A stretch of 64,000 nt of DNA from Ziziphus jujuba (taxonomy: Eukaryota > Streptophyta > Magnoliopsida > Rosales > Rhamnaceae). The DNA lies in NCBI RefSeq assembly GCF_031755915.1, contig NC_083384.1, positions 1,830,001 through 1,894,000 on the forward strand. Direction: 5' to 3'. Numbering within the stretch: position 1 is the stretch's first letter; each line of letters opens with the position of its first letter. The notes under the pieces are model-generated. The model was not told the origin of the DNA. It made no database searches and worked only from the letters and a program-made list of their open reading frames with translations. The position numbers and the translations under genes are program-made. This document shows positions 34,150-44,874 of this stretch, one piece after another.

Positions 34150-35280
34150 TAAGAAAACAGACGACGCATTTACATCTTAAAGCATCGCCTGTTCCATCAA
34201 TGTCTTTGTTTATTTATTTTAATTAGTTTTTTACTTTTCATTTAAAAATAAATACTGAAAATATTTCTTATATATGTGAAACAAAATTACCAAAGTAGGA
34301 GTTTAGTTATTTTGTTTTCTAAGTACAGTTTACTGTAAAATCTTGTAAATTTTATTTTATTTTTTTTTAAAAAAGGGAATAAACGGCGCATTTACAACAG
34401 ACAACATCACCTGTTTTAAGTTTTTTTTTTTTTTTAGTTCCTTATTTTGATGGAACATGGGATGCATCAAAAGCAAAAAGAGTCGTCAGATACTTTTTAT
34501 TTTTCCTTTTTTAATAGTTATTAATTTGCTTTTGAAGTACAATTTATTTGCTTTTAAAAGTTGCAAGTACTAATTTTTTTTTTTAAATTAAGAGAACAGG
34601 TGACACATTTACAATTAAAAGCGTATCATTTTCTGTCAATTTCATTCTTTTTCTTTGATTAATTTTTTTATTTTTCATCTGTAAATAAACACTGAAAATA
34701 TTTCTTAAAAGTGTGAAGCAAAATTTCGAAGATTGCTATTTATTTTTCTGTTTTTCAAGTACACTTTATAAAATTTGCATTTCTTCTAAAATTTTTGTTT
34801 TTTTTAATTGAGAGAACAGGCAATGCATTTTATTTATGGTCAAAAAGCATTGCCTGTTCCATTTTTATTTTATTTTCTTTATAATCTTTAAATAGTTTTT
34901 TACTTGTTCATCTACAAATATATTCATGACCAATCCAATGAACATAAATTCCATTGTTCTAAAAATAGAAAACAGTTTTGTCAATGCTATTCTCAATTAT
35001 TCACATATATGTGTATAGACGAGACACAAAATATCTCAAAACCTAATTGGCAATAGGGTATTGAATATAGAATTCTAATTCAACAAGCATTTATTGACCA
35101 ATTTAGCTACATAAGTATGTTAAATGAGCTTTACTTTCATGTATTTGTGTTCAATGATAGCTTACTTGTTTTAAAAAATTGAAAGTCTATTAAATTGCTT
35201 TTTTTTTTAAATAAAAAATAAAAAAAATTGAAGGAACATGCGATGCAATCCCATCCAAAAGCGTCGCCTATTCCATGTTT
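34150..35280. repeat. ~225-bp palindrome-bearing repeats in CACTA 2
   Basis: Repeats marked by 'aacagacgacgcattt' (34153), 'aaacggcgcatttac' (34381), 'aacaggtgacacattt' (34597), 'aacaggcaatgcattt' (34815) and 'aacatgcgatgcaatc' (35232). Most are followed by an AAAGC-GTCGCCTRTTCC type partner. Layout and core resemble the satellite monomers at 19433-22559 and 59205-63867. Confidence 0.75.
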
Positions 35281-35587
35281 TATTTTTTAATCTTTAATTA
35301 GTTTTTTTGATTACTCATCTACAAATTAAAAAAAAAGCATATTTGAAAAATAAAAAAAAATTACTAAAAATAACTGTCAAATTATAAAAAAGGTAAAAAT
35401 TGGTTCGGTGAAAAGGTGACATATTTGTTAAAAAAGGGGTCGGCTATTCCTATATTTTGTGACCATTTTCTAAAAAGGCATCACCTATTTTATATTAAAC
35501 ATCCTCCAAAATTTGCAAGTCTCTTAAAGTAAATTGTATTTTTGTATTTTAAAAAAATGCATCACCTAAAACTATATTAGTTATTTA

Positions 35588-35905
35588 CATCCAAGTCATT
35601 TGGTCTGGTGGTGTGGTAATTTTTTAATAGTGTAAGAGGTTATGGGTTCAATACTTGGCATGGCCCTATCTAATTTTATTTGTTTTATGGGTTTGTACAC
35701 GAGTAAATAAAAAAATAAAAAAAAAAGAAAAGGGGATGATGCGTCGCCTAAAACTATATTAGCTATTTCTCATTGCATTATTACATCCGAGTCATTTGGT
35801 TTGGTGGTGTGGTGATTCCTTGAGAGTGTAAGAGGTTCTTGGTTCAATTCTTGGATGGCCTTATCTGATTTTGTTTTTTTATGGATTTGTACATGTGTAA
35901 ATAAA
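35588..35905 (+). repeat. Two SINE-like tRNA-derived copies
   Basis: Two direct copies (about 35588-35710 and 35783-35905) of a segment with A-box-like 'tggtggtgtggt' and B-box-like 'ggttcaat' spaced as in tRNA genes, followed by 'atggcc(c)tatct' and a 3' tail 'gtaaataaaaaa'. This layout fits a tRNA-derived SINE. The two copies are separated by GCGTCGCC-type CACTA sequence, so they may have been duplicated with it. Confidence 0.5.
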
Positions 35906-36020
35906 AAAAATTGAAAAAAAAGAAAAAGAAAAGGCGATGCATTTGTTCAAAAATGTGTCATCTATTCCTTTATTTGACAACTCTTTTTGAAAAAAATGCA
36001 TCGCCTAAAACTATATTATT

Positions 36021-36417
36021 CATGACTTTCAGTATCTTATCAATGGCTTCTCTTGCATTACCAGGCATGAGTGGTTTTGCTGTAAAATTGATAGTATTTT
36101 TTGGAATACTTACTAGCCAAAAATATCTTTTAACTACAAAAATAGTAATTACTTTTGTAATGGCAATTGGAATGACATTAACTCTTATTTACTCATTATC
36201 TATGTTACATCAGATGTTCTATGGATACAAGTTGTTTAATGCTCCAAACTCTTTTTTTTTTTTTTTTTTTAATTCTGGGCCACGAAAGCAATTTGTTTCA
36301 CTCACTATACTACTACCTATAATAGCTATTGGGATTTATCCAGATTTCATTTTCTCACTATCAGTTGATAAGGTCGAAGCTATTCTATCTAATTTTTTTA
36401 TTGACAGTTTTCCTTAG
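36021..36417 (+). pseudogene. ndhD: ndhD C-terminal part (NUPT)
   Basis: Plastid NADH dehydrogenase-like complex subunit 4, C-terminal third. The reading frame holds [17 protein letters not shown] near the start, then [18 protein letters not shown] and [14 protein letters not shown] near the end. It keeps the hydrophobic membrane-spanning pattern of the family. A long T run (about 36251-36270) has expanded inside it without loss of frame. An open frame starting at 35911 joins it to CACTA 2 sequence by chance. Nuclear copies of ndhD would not be functional because the upstream two-thirds of the gene are absent. Confidence 0.93.
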
Positions 36418-36556
36418 TAAACAAACCAAAACATCAAACAGAAATCCTATGATTGTGAAAACCGTTCATTGTAAAATAACAAAATTCTTTTTTCTTCTCG
36501 TAAGTTTAACTAACAAAAATAAAAAAATGAATTGGAATTCTATTTTAACCAGATAT

Positions 36557-36621
36557 GTAAGCCATTCAGAAACCTTTGAATCATTTACATTACTTGATTC
36601 AAAGGTTTCTCAATGGCTTAC
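36557..36621. terminator. ndhD/ccsA intergenic stem-loop (plastid 3' hairpin relic)
   Basis: A 27-bp stem with one mismatch (arms 36557-36583 and 36595-36621) and an 11-base loop, between the convergent ndhD and ccsA ends. In plastids such inverted repeats stabilise the 3' ends of mRNAs. Here it is a relic in nuclear DNA. Confidence 0.75.
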
Positions 36622-36687
36622 ATGAAGTTTTCTTATATATATGCTTACGTTGTCCTAAGTTTGTATTCGTGAAGCCCTTTCTTCAAT

Positions 36688-36784
36688 TCAATTTGATATT
36701 GATGTAGATGAACCATAATAATGCAACCTTATTCCTAATAGATTAACTCCAAAATAGCATCTCCAAATTATAAGAAATCCCATC
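36688..36784 (-). pseudogene. ccsA: ccsA C-terminal end (NUPT)
   Basis: Last codons of the plastid cytochrome c biogenesis protein: [20 protein letters not shown], ending TGA at 36688-36690. It is separated from the rest of the gene by the solo LTR at 36785-39681. Removing the LTR and one copy of the CCATC target duplication restores the reading frame across the joint (ASM-GFLII). Confidence 0.92.
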
Positions 36785-39151
36785 TGTAACACCCCGTCCC
36801 AAATCGCACCAGAATCCGTGCACGTTGACCGAGGTTGACCGTTGATCGAGCGGGTCAAAAGTTGACTTTTTGTTCCAGTTGGAATTTCTAGTTGACCAGG
36901 ATACTGTGGCGAAGTGCATGATGCCCCGAGTTCATAGACTAGTAGCACGTCGAAAACGGAGCTACGGTTTGAAAGTTATGGGCAAAACAAGTTGAGGTAC
37001 AAATAGTCCAAAAGGTGCCGGGAGTTGACTTTTTCTTGTGGTGTAATTTTGTTTTGACTCTTGTATGGTTGTAAAGTACTCGTCGATATGAGTTCATAGA
37101 CTAGTGGCACGCTTAAACAGGACATTTGGTTAAAAAGTTATGGACGTTTGAAATTCGTCGGATACCGTAATATTTTATTATATCTGGCTTAAGTGCATAG
37201 TGATGCCACGTGTCATCAACTGATTGGTCCACGTGGAATGAACAGTGTCACATTGTGGCTTTTATTTGACAAAAATCTCGGGGAAGAGAGAGAAAGAGAG
37301 AGAGAGAGAGACCGACCGGCCGCCGGAGTTTTTAAATTTTTCGGCCGATTCACCTTACACGCGCTGGCCAGACGGAATCCTCTCCCCATTTCCGGTAAAA
37401 CCCCAAAGTTTCACGGCCATTGGCTGCCGAACGCGCCCAGATCGAGGCGGCGAAGATCGGCGGCGATTTTTCCCTCCACCGCCGATTGAGCCCTTTCCGG
37501 CCATTTTCAGGCCACACGCGCCAGCCACCCTCACCACCTCCTCAAGTCCGGCCTACCCACCAAATTTCACGGCCACCGGACCTCCGACGCGCCGGGATCG
37601 GAGCATTTTCCGGTGAGGGGCCGAAATTCTTCAAACCCCGATTTCTCCGCCGTCCGGCCTCCGTTTGCCTCACCGCCGGTCCCGTTGGATTCCTCTCCCC
37701 TCGATCTACAAATCTACAAAAAATCTCAGCCAACGGCCACCACACGCGCTGCCGCGGGCGACGGTTGCTGGTGACCGAGGCGGCTCACCAGAAGTTACTG
37801 TTTCGGCGAGTACCGAGTCACACCGCCGATCCCTCCCGACTGGGTTCGACCTCCTGAACCCGAATCCGGTATCCGTTTCCGCCAATTCGCGATGGTTTGG
37901 GAGAATTACAGAGTCGAAACCTGAAAGCTTTCCGGCGAGATTCCGACCACCTCGGGTCCGATCACCGGAAATTCAGACCGAATCCGCGATCCGCATCACT
38001 CGAGCTTCGATTCGATATATAACTCGTAATTTTTAGATATCGTTTGGTGTTCGCTCCCCGGGTACCCATTTGGGAATTATCCAAATAAAATATTAATATA
38101 TTTGGTTGGTACTGTGGATGTTTTATGTGCGCTTACAAGTAGTGGAGTTGATCCCACGGAGGATCTTAGCTGATTTACGTGCTTAAGGTGAGTGACCCAC
38201 CTTCAAAATTATTTTGGGCAATTAATTATGTTTAATTGGTATTTGAATCATGCTCATGTGGTACGATTTAATTATTATTTTATTGTGGTTTAATTTATTA
38301 TTTATGCATGAGCAAAGTGTATTTCGGTAATAATCGTATGAGGTTTTAAGTATTATTTTCGGGCATAACTGGGTTAATTATTTTATGAAAATATTTGTTT
38401 AAATTGTCTAAATTATGCCCGCGGTATTTTAATTGTTGAACCTCGTGTTACGAGGAAAATTATGGTTTATTGGTTATCGATGTTTCCGTACCGTTTGTTA
38501 AATAAAAATATGTGGGATGGTATTTTGTGAAAATGTGGTATATTTCCCACGGTGATTTTGGAAAACGGTAAAGTTAGTTTAATAATTATTTTAGACGCAT
38601 TCATACAGTATTGGTGTTCTGGTATATGTATATGTGGTTTAGCGAGCAAGTATTATTATTTCACCCGTGAGTTGCCATTGGACCGTGGGCAGGCAAGTTT
38701 GTTATTGGCCTCAGCCGCCCCCCTCCTTGGCCGGGATGATGGTTCAGCAGCGGTACTGTCGGGACGCTGAAGTGCCGTTTACAAGTTTCTCTTTTTAATC
38801 TCCCCGCCAGTCGGTGCTCAGGACGCTGGGTATCGGAGGGCATCACCGGTATATGGTGTGATGCGTCAAGTGTAGTTTTCAAATAAAGTTTCAAACCCCA
38901 AAGGTGTTCAAAAATTATTTATTATAATTTATTGCATTTTAAATATATCTTGGGATATTTATTTATTTACTGTTTCTCAAATGGTTTGATCCCTTGGTTT
39001 TCGGGAAGTACGATTATCGGGTTTTGTGAAATTGTTTTAAAAAGGGAACATTTCCAACGGAGTGATTAGTGAGAGTTTTGAGGGAAAAGTTATCATTTCC
39101 AACTGTTATTATTTATTTATTAATTGTTGGTATTAATTCAATTCCCTTATT

Positions 39152-39194
<43 letters not shown>

Positions 39195-39681
39195 CATTAA
39201 AAGTGTTCAGTAGTTAGGGTCACTCATTGAGATGATTAGCATCTCACGTTTTTAAGTTCCGTTCCCTTAGGTGCAAGAGGTGGTAGACGTTCTTCCGGAG
39301 CGAACCAATTTTCTGTTGCTATCGTGTTTCGAGAAGTACCTTTGTACTCATTCATTTCAGTGTATTATTTCTTTCGTCTTTGTTGTATTTCTATTGACTA
39401 GCACTTCATAAAGCTCTGTATACTATTTGGACACTTATGTTTTATTTATGCACTGGGCTGCTGTTATTGTTGTGAAGTGCTGTAAATTGTGGAACAACTT
39501 GTAGTTTGCGGGAGGAATAAGGGGGTGATTATAGAAGTGTGTTTTCAGTGCAGGTAAATTGTGGTAAGTCCATCCCTTAGGGGAGGTTCTGCCGGATTTT
39601 CCATAGGAGGGTCTGGTAGGGTTTCCCTGGGATCAGGGCTTGTCTAGGGTTCCAGTGAGGAATTTTGGACAGGTCCTGACA
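36785..39681. mobile_element. Solo LTR in ccsA, probable Ty3/gypsy
   Basis: 2897 bp, starting TGTAACACCCCGTCCC and ending TCCTGACA, flanked by a perfect 5-bp target duplication CCATC (36780-36784 and 39682-39686). No internal domain or second LTR is present, so it is a solo LTR left by LTR-LTR recombination. It contains a (GA)n run (37287-37310), an unusually GC-rich section (about 37310-38010) with several meaningless overlapping frames, and an (ATT)n run (about 39157-39194). The gypsy assignment is based on the terminal sequence and length only. Confidence 0.9.
39157..39194. repeat. (ATT)n microsatellite
   Basis: About 12 tandem ATT triplets inside the solo LTR. Confidence 0.9.
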
Positions 39682-39686
39682 CCATC

Positions 39687-40020
39687 GATGCCACAATTGT
39701 GGAATTTACACTTTTAAAATTTCTTCGAGTATGTAAATAAATCGTAAATATGGTCCAAGTAATAAATGCCCAAGTCTCTTTAGGATCCCAATTCCAATAT
39801 GATCCCCATGCTTCATTAGCCCACACCGCTCCCGAAAGGATACCTATGGTTAAAAAGATAAACCCAAGGCCAATAATATGATAGCTCCAAAGATCCAATT
39901 GTTGAATCAATTAAGATCTGTGATAATTCCTAGAAGAATTATTAAATGAATTGTAATTACAATTGAAACGATCAAAAAGGATGTATGAGTTAATATATGC
40001 TCTAAAGTTGAAAATATCAT
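39687..40020 (-). pseudogene. ccsA: ccsA N-terminal start and C-terminal third, internally deleted (NUPT)
   Basis: Plastid ccsA (haem attachment to c-type cytochromes in the thylakoid). The first 30-odd codons (from ATG 40020, MIFSTLEHILTHTSF) join directly to the last third ([17 protein letters not shown], then the tryptophan-rich haem-handling motif [15 protein letters not shown] near 39800). About 190 codons in between are missing. The join at about 39905 carries a short AATTGAT-like overlap and shifts the frame. The family is usually about 320 residues. The gene is further split by the solo LTR. Confidence 0.92.
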
Positions 40021-40113
40021 AAATTTTTGAAATTAAAAACGGGGTACCTCAATTATAGGAATGGAAATCGGGAATTGATTTCATTATAGGACTTCCTTTT
40101 TTAGAAGATGCCA

Positions 40114-40193
40114 TGCCACCACTCGGACTCAAACCGAGATGCTCTAGCACTGTTTCCTAAAAGCAATGTGTCTATAGATTTCACCATAGCGGC
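40114..40193 (-). tRNA. trnL-UAG: trnL-UAG relic (NUPT)
   Basis: 80 nt, plastid tRNA-Leu with anticodon TAG in context CTTTTAGGAAA (minus strand). Acceptor stem pairing is kept with two G-U pairs. However, the invariant G18-G19 of the D loop are changed (AAATCTATAG in place of a GG-containing loop), and the T-loop TTCGA has become TTTGA, which removes the D-loop/T-loop contact. It lies in nuclear DNA and is almost certainly non-functional. Confidence 0.92.
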
Positions 40194-41290
40194 TTGCTTG
40201 AAATCATAATAACCTATTTTTATTCAATCGTCGAGATTAGAGGAAACAATTCAATGCAATATATTTTAGGAAACATTAAAATTGATGATTAAAAAAAACT
40301 TTTTGAAATTTTCAAAATTAGGGATTTGAACGTGTCATTTTCAACAAGAATCCTTATTTTTCTCAGTATATCATTATATTTAGTATTAGGTTGTCAGTTT
40401 TATTTAACTTAACACTGAGGTTTTTATTAGAATTTATTAGTTTATGCTCGATTAAATGGGAACAGTTGTACCTAGATATTTCGGACTTCGATCAAGGGAT
40501 AAAACTCAAAAATGTTCTTTATCTTTATAATGTGCATTTTTTAATGATTCATTTCTCATTTATGGGAATTTATGAATCTACAAAAAAAATATCCATGAAG
40601 AAAAAATCGGTAGTCTTTGTATAATCACCTAAAAAGGGTAAATGGGTTTTTTATTAATTCGGGTGAAAGTTAGGGATATAGAGTGATATGAACTTAGAGA
40701 AATAAGAATTTAGAAAGTGATAAGACACATTTTAAACTTAATCAATTAGTTTCAATGATCTATTATATTAAATGATCTATTGATTTTGACTAAAGATCTT
40801 ACACCTGCTCTTCTATATTCTATAGTATTCTAAATATATTAGAATATAAATATATAGTATAAAAATAATATAAATAAAAAAGACAAACTTTTGTTATTAT
40901 TGAATTATCAAATCGATGGGGAAAATAAGAATCCCCACCTTGAAAATTATAAAACATACTAAAAAGAAAGGTGAAATCTTGTGCTTGCTTTTACTCTTTT
41001 TTCACACAAAAAAATAGCTTTTTTAGTTTTTCCAATTCAGTCAACATAAAATTCTTTATTCGACTATAAGAGCAAAACAACTTCAATTTATTTAATATTA
41101 CTATTGATTGGATCAAACCATTAAAGAATATAAATTATTTCTTTTATAAGTTTAATTATTTTAACTTTGATAAATTATCAATTTTTTTATTTTTATAACT
41201 TATAAAGTATAAAATAAAAATCAAACTAAAAAAAAGTTTTAAACAACTCCAAAATAAAAAACTGAAACTAGATTACTTTTCGAGTTTAAA
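40194..41290. other. trnL-rpl32 plastid spacer (NUPT)
   Basis: AT-rich spacer matching the expected position between trnL-UAG and rpl32. No gene seen. The frame at 40391-40624 has no recognisable content. Confidence 0.7.
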
Positions 41291-41482
41291 TCAATTAAGA
41301 TTTTTCCCAATCTTGGATTGTTTATTTGTTGCACAAAAAAAAATAAAATTGAATTCCTCGTAGAAAGAGATTTCGCTAGTGAAAAAGCTTTCAATGCTGC
41401 CAAATAACCCTTCCTTTTTCAAATATTTTTCCGAATGCATTTTTTTTCTTTCTATAGAGGTGCACTTTTTTGGAACTGCCAT
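41291..41482 (-). pseudogene. rpl32: rpl32 (NUPT, decayed)
   Basis: Plastid 50S ribosomal protein L32. It starts MAVPKKCTSIERKKM, near the family start, and keeps an FFCATNKQ segment near the expected C-terminus. The middle has many replacements of basic residues (for example SIESFFTSEISF), so RNA binding would be lost. The frame is open for 63 codons; the family is usually about 50-60. Position between trnL-UAG and ndhF on the minus strand fits the plastid order. Confidence 0.88.
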
Positions 41483-42733
41483 TAAAAAATTCTAATAGGT
41501 TATTCATTACCACGGTTGGATGTCAAAGACATCTATTGTTCAAAACCAATTGTTCTTTACTATTAATCATAATTATCGATCTATTTATTCTCTAGATTTT
41601 ACTTCTTTTATAAAAATATGGATCTAGGAAAATCACATAAAATACTACTAACAACATAAACAATATGGTGGTTTTTAAAAATTAAATACAATTTTATTTT
41701 TATTTTTTTTCTATTCCATACAATTTGATACAACATCTGGAAGGAAGATTTGTATTTATATTATTGGTACTCTTATATCTTCCTTCAAATTGATAACTTC
41801 CATATCTATAGAATCTACTATGCAATAGAACTAGAATTGATTAGAGTTGATATGAGAAAAAAATAAATACAAAGAAAAAAACCTGTGCCTTTCTATCTCT
41901 GTCTAGTTTTTTTTTTCCGTCATCCAAAATTTTATATGGAATAAAATACATCAAAATGTTTAATAATCCATCCCCTATTGTTACTAAAAAAAAAAAAACT
42001 CTAGTAATTTGTTTCTATTAATTATTCATTTTATTTAATTGGTCAAGCTCGATAAATGAGTAAATCTAATTAAATTTTAAAAATTAGAATGAGACTAGTA
42101 GTTAATCTGCAAAAAGATACAGGATAGATGGTTTTATAAAAGCTATTTTAGGAATTCCTTCTTTAAATTTTATATAAAGTCATGTGTTGGAGTCATAGTT
42201 TCTGTCTCGTAACCTTTCTAACAAATGTCTTTTATTGGAATAGAAGACAATCAATCGGTTCAAATTCGTTACTGATTCTAAATAATCTAACTAAAACTAA
42301 AATAAATAACTTTTATTTTATGAGTTAAATTGGGGTTATTTATGCTTCACATATTTATGCTTCATATCACAATAAAAAATTGTTTTTGGTGAAATTTTTT
42401 ATCCTTGCTCTATATATATAAATAAATTATTATAATACGTAATAGTAATAAAAATTTAATTTTTCATTTTTTTATATCTTCATAAAATTTGACTTAATAA
42501 TTTAATAAAAAACTGTATTTTTTTCACTAGTAACTTGGTCATATCGTTTGACCAACTCTAACCTCTTGATTTGAAATATTTGAGGTAGTTGAGAAAGATT
42601 CAGAATAATTAAAGCTAGAAAATTCTATTTCAGTTTTGTATATCTTAACTTTTTTTAATTAACTGACCATTTTCAAAAGAAATAAAAGTCGGTAAATCAG
42701 ATACAATTAATTAAGATAAAATGATTCTTTTTT
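41483..42733. other. rpl32-ndhF plastid spacer (NUPT)
   Basis: About 1.25 kb of AT-rich sequence, corresponding to the long rpl32-ndhF spacer of plastid genomes. No gene seen. Confidence 0.7.
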
Positions 42734-43744
42734 ATGGAATATACATATCAATATTCATGGATCATACCTTTCATTCCCCTTCTAACTCCTATGTTAATAG
42801 GAGTAGGACTTCTACTTTTTCCAACGGTAATAAAAAATCTTCGCCGTATGTGGGTTTTCCTTAGTGTTTTACTATTAAGTATAGTTATGATTTTTTCCTC
42901 CCATATATTTATTCAACAAATAAATAACAGTTTTATTTCTCTATTTGTATGGTCTTGGACCATCAATAATGATTTTTCTTTAGAATTTGGCTATTTAATT
43001 GATCCACTTACTTCTTTTATGTTAGTATTAATCACTACTATTGGAATTATGGTTCTTATTTATAGTGATAATTATATGTCTCATAATCAGGGATATTTGA
43101 GATTTTTTGCTTATATGAATTTTTCTAATACCTCAATGTTAGGATTAGTTACTAGTTTAAATTTGATACAAATTTTTTTTTTTTGGGGGAATTAGTTGGA
43201 ATGTGTTCTTACCTATTAATAGGTTTTTGGTTCACCCGACCTATTGCGGCAACTGCTTGTCAAAAGGTGTTTGTAACTAATCGTGTAGGGGATTTTAGGT
43301 TATTATTAGGAATTTTATGTTCTTGATTGGATAATGGGTAGTTTAGAATTTAGGTATTTGTTTGAAATATTCAATAACGTGGTTAATAATAATGAACTTG
43401 ATTTTTTAGTTGTTACTTTGTGTGCATGTCTATTATTTGCTGGTGCAGTTGCTAAATCTGCCCAATTCCCCCTTCATGTATGGTTACTCGATGCTATGGA
43501 AGGACCTACCCCTATTTCTGCTTTTATACACACTGCTACTATGGTAGCAACCGGAATTTTTCTTGTAGCTCAGCTTCCTCCGCTTTACATAGTTATACCT
43601 TTCATAATGAATCTAATAGCTTTTATTTTGATAATAACATTACTTTCAGAAGCCACTTTAGCTCTTGCTCAAAAAGATATTAAGAGGGGTTTAGCTTATT
43701 CTACAATGTCTCAATTAGGTTATATGATGTTGGCTTTAGGTATC
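42734..43744 (+). pseudogene. ndhF: ndhF 5' half (NUPT)
   Basis: Plastid NADH dehydrogenase-like subunit 5, from its start codon ([17 protein letters not shown]) to [11 protein letters not shown]. Frameshift in an expanded T run at about 43171-43185 ([10 protein letters not shown]). A stop lies at about 43324 (TGTTCTTGATTGG), where a leading codon of the next helix is altered and a few codons are lost. From 43334 the frame is open again ([20 protein letters not shown], a strongly conserved proton-channel helix region). Interrupted at 43740-43744 by gypsy 1. Confidence 0.94.
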
Positions 43745-44874
43745 TGATACGAACCTAGGACGATATGCTCCTAAACCCGTATTATATTACCCTGGATCTA
43801 AATATGTTCAAGCTCTAATGGTCACCTTGACCCCTAACCAACGTATGATTAGAAACCTTGGTATATAGTGAAGACACCACAATAAGTGATGGAAGTCCTA
43901 TTGATAAATCAAACTAAAACACTCACACTCTAATGGTGTTTTAGGTGTTCAAAAGAACAAAGAGAAATTCAATCTCACAAAATAAATTCTGAATATTATT
44001 AATGGCATGTTCTTCCTCAAAAAGAAGCCCTTTTATAGGCTAAGATAAAACAAAATAAAACCTAAAATAAAAAGGAAAAACCAGCCATGCAATGAAGAAT
44101 CCTAATATGGCCGAAAGTCTCCTCATTTCCTAATCTAATTTGGATTAATTAATTCCTTTATTTTGAATTAGGAATTAATTAATTTACAATGAAAATAATA
44201 AAATAATAAATTCATAAACTTATTTTTCCAGAAAATAAATAAATAAAAATCAAAACGTAATGGTAATTTCCTAAAACAAAAAGTAGAATAAAATTAGGAA
44301 ACTAAAATACAAGCTTTTTGACTATGTTGACTTTGACCAATCTTTGACCAATTTGAGCTCCAAATCATCTTCAATATGCTTTTTAGGATGCCAAATAAGC
44401 TTATTATGGATTCCCACACGTTTCCCTTGCTTGGAAGAAAGAGAAATAGCCAACTCAGCAAAATACAGTAAAGCTAGCAAGCAATACAGCAATTTTTGGC
44501 CAAATTTTGAAATTGTCCGTACAAGTCCGTACAAGTTGGTTTTACTTCTGCCTTAACTTGTTTCCATGACATCTTAGTTATATTTATTGAATCCATAAAG
44601 ATTTGGAACCATTTCTTACTACCCGGACTCCATAAATGCACCAAAACCGCTACCTGGGTCTGTATCGGCTTTCACCAATTGTATGTTCAAAATGAGCCTT
44701 GTATCTTTGGGTATGGACAAGCCCTTTTGAGAATGAATTACCCCATGGATAAAAGCAGCAAGCTTATCCTTAAACCTCTTAGCATGAGCCCTAGTGATTT
44801 GCCCCGTCTTCATCCGTATTGGGTCAGCACCCCAGCTGGTTGTCGGTTGTGCGGGTTTGGGCAGATTCGCATCA
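43745..44874 (-). repeat. Gypsy 1 3' LTR
   Basis: 1130 bp. On the plus strand it starts TGATACGAACC and ends GATTCGCATCA. It contains the conserved AATTCCTTTATTTTGAATTAGGAATT hairpin region (about 44150-44185, shown here by position) and a probable TATA element near 44030 on the minus strand (CCTATAAAAGGGC). The end of the pol frame extends about 255 bp into it. Confidence 0.92.

Larger units (their letters stand above)
32291..36020. mobile_element. CACTA-like element 2, right end missing
   Basis: The left end CACTACTAGAAATGCATTG is a typical CACTA terminus inserted in copia 3 after 'catcttga'. The interior is dense in motifs of the GCGACGC/GCGATGC and GCGTCGC type in both orientations, and no reading frame has transposase features. 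From about 34150 to 35280 a near-palindromic core (for example GACGACGCATTT-spacer-AAAGCATCGCC) recurs roughly every 210-230 bp. No matching right terminus (TAGTAGTG) is found before plastid DNA begins at about 36021, so the element is either truncated or joined to the plastid block by rearrangement. Confidence 0.7.

Noticed and set aside
35911..36417. A 168-codon frame that looks like a Lys-rich leader fused to ndhD
   Set aside because: Accidental read-through from CACTA sequence into a truncated ndhD relic.
37193..38036. Several overlapping GC-rich open frames, 60-145 codons, on both strands
   Set aside because: They lie inside the solo LTR, overlap in many frames at once, and have Pro/Arg/Ser-rich compositions expected from GC-rich non-coding DNA.
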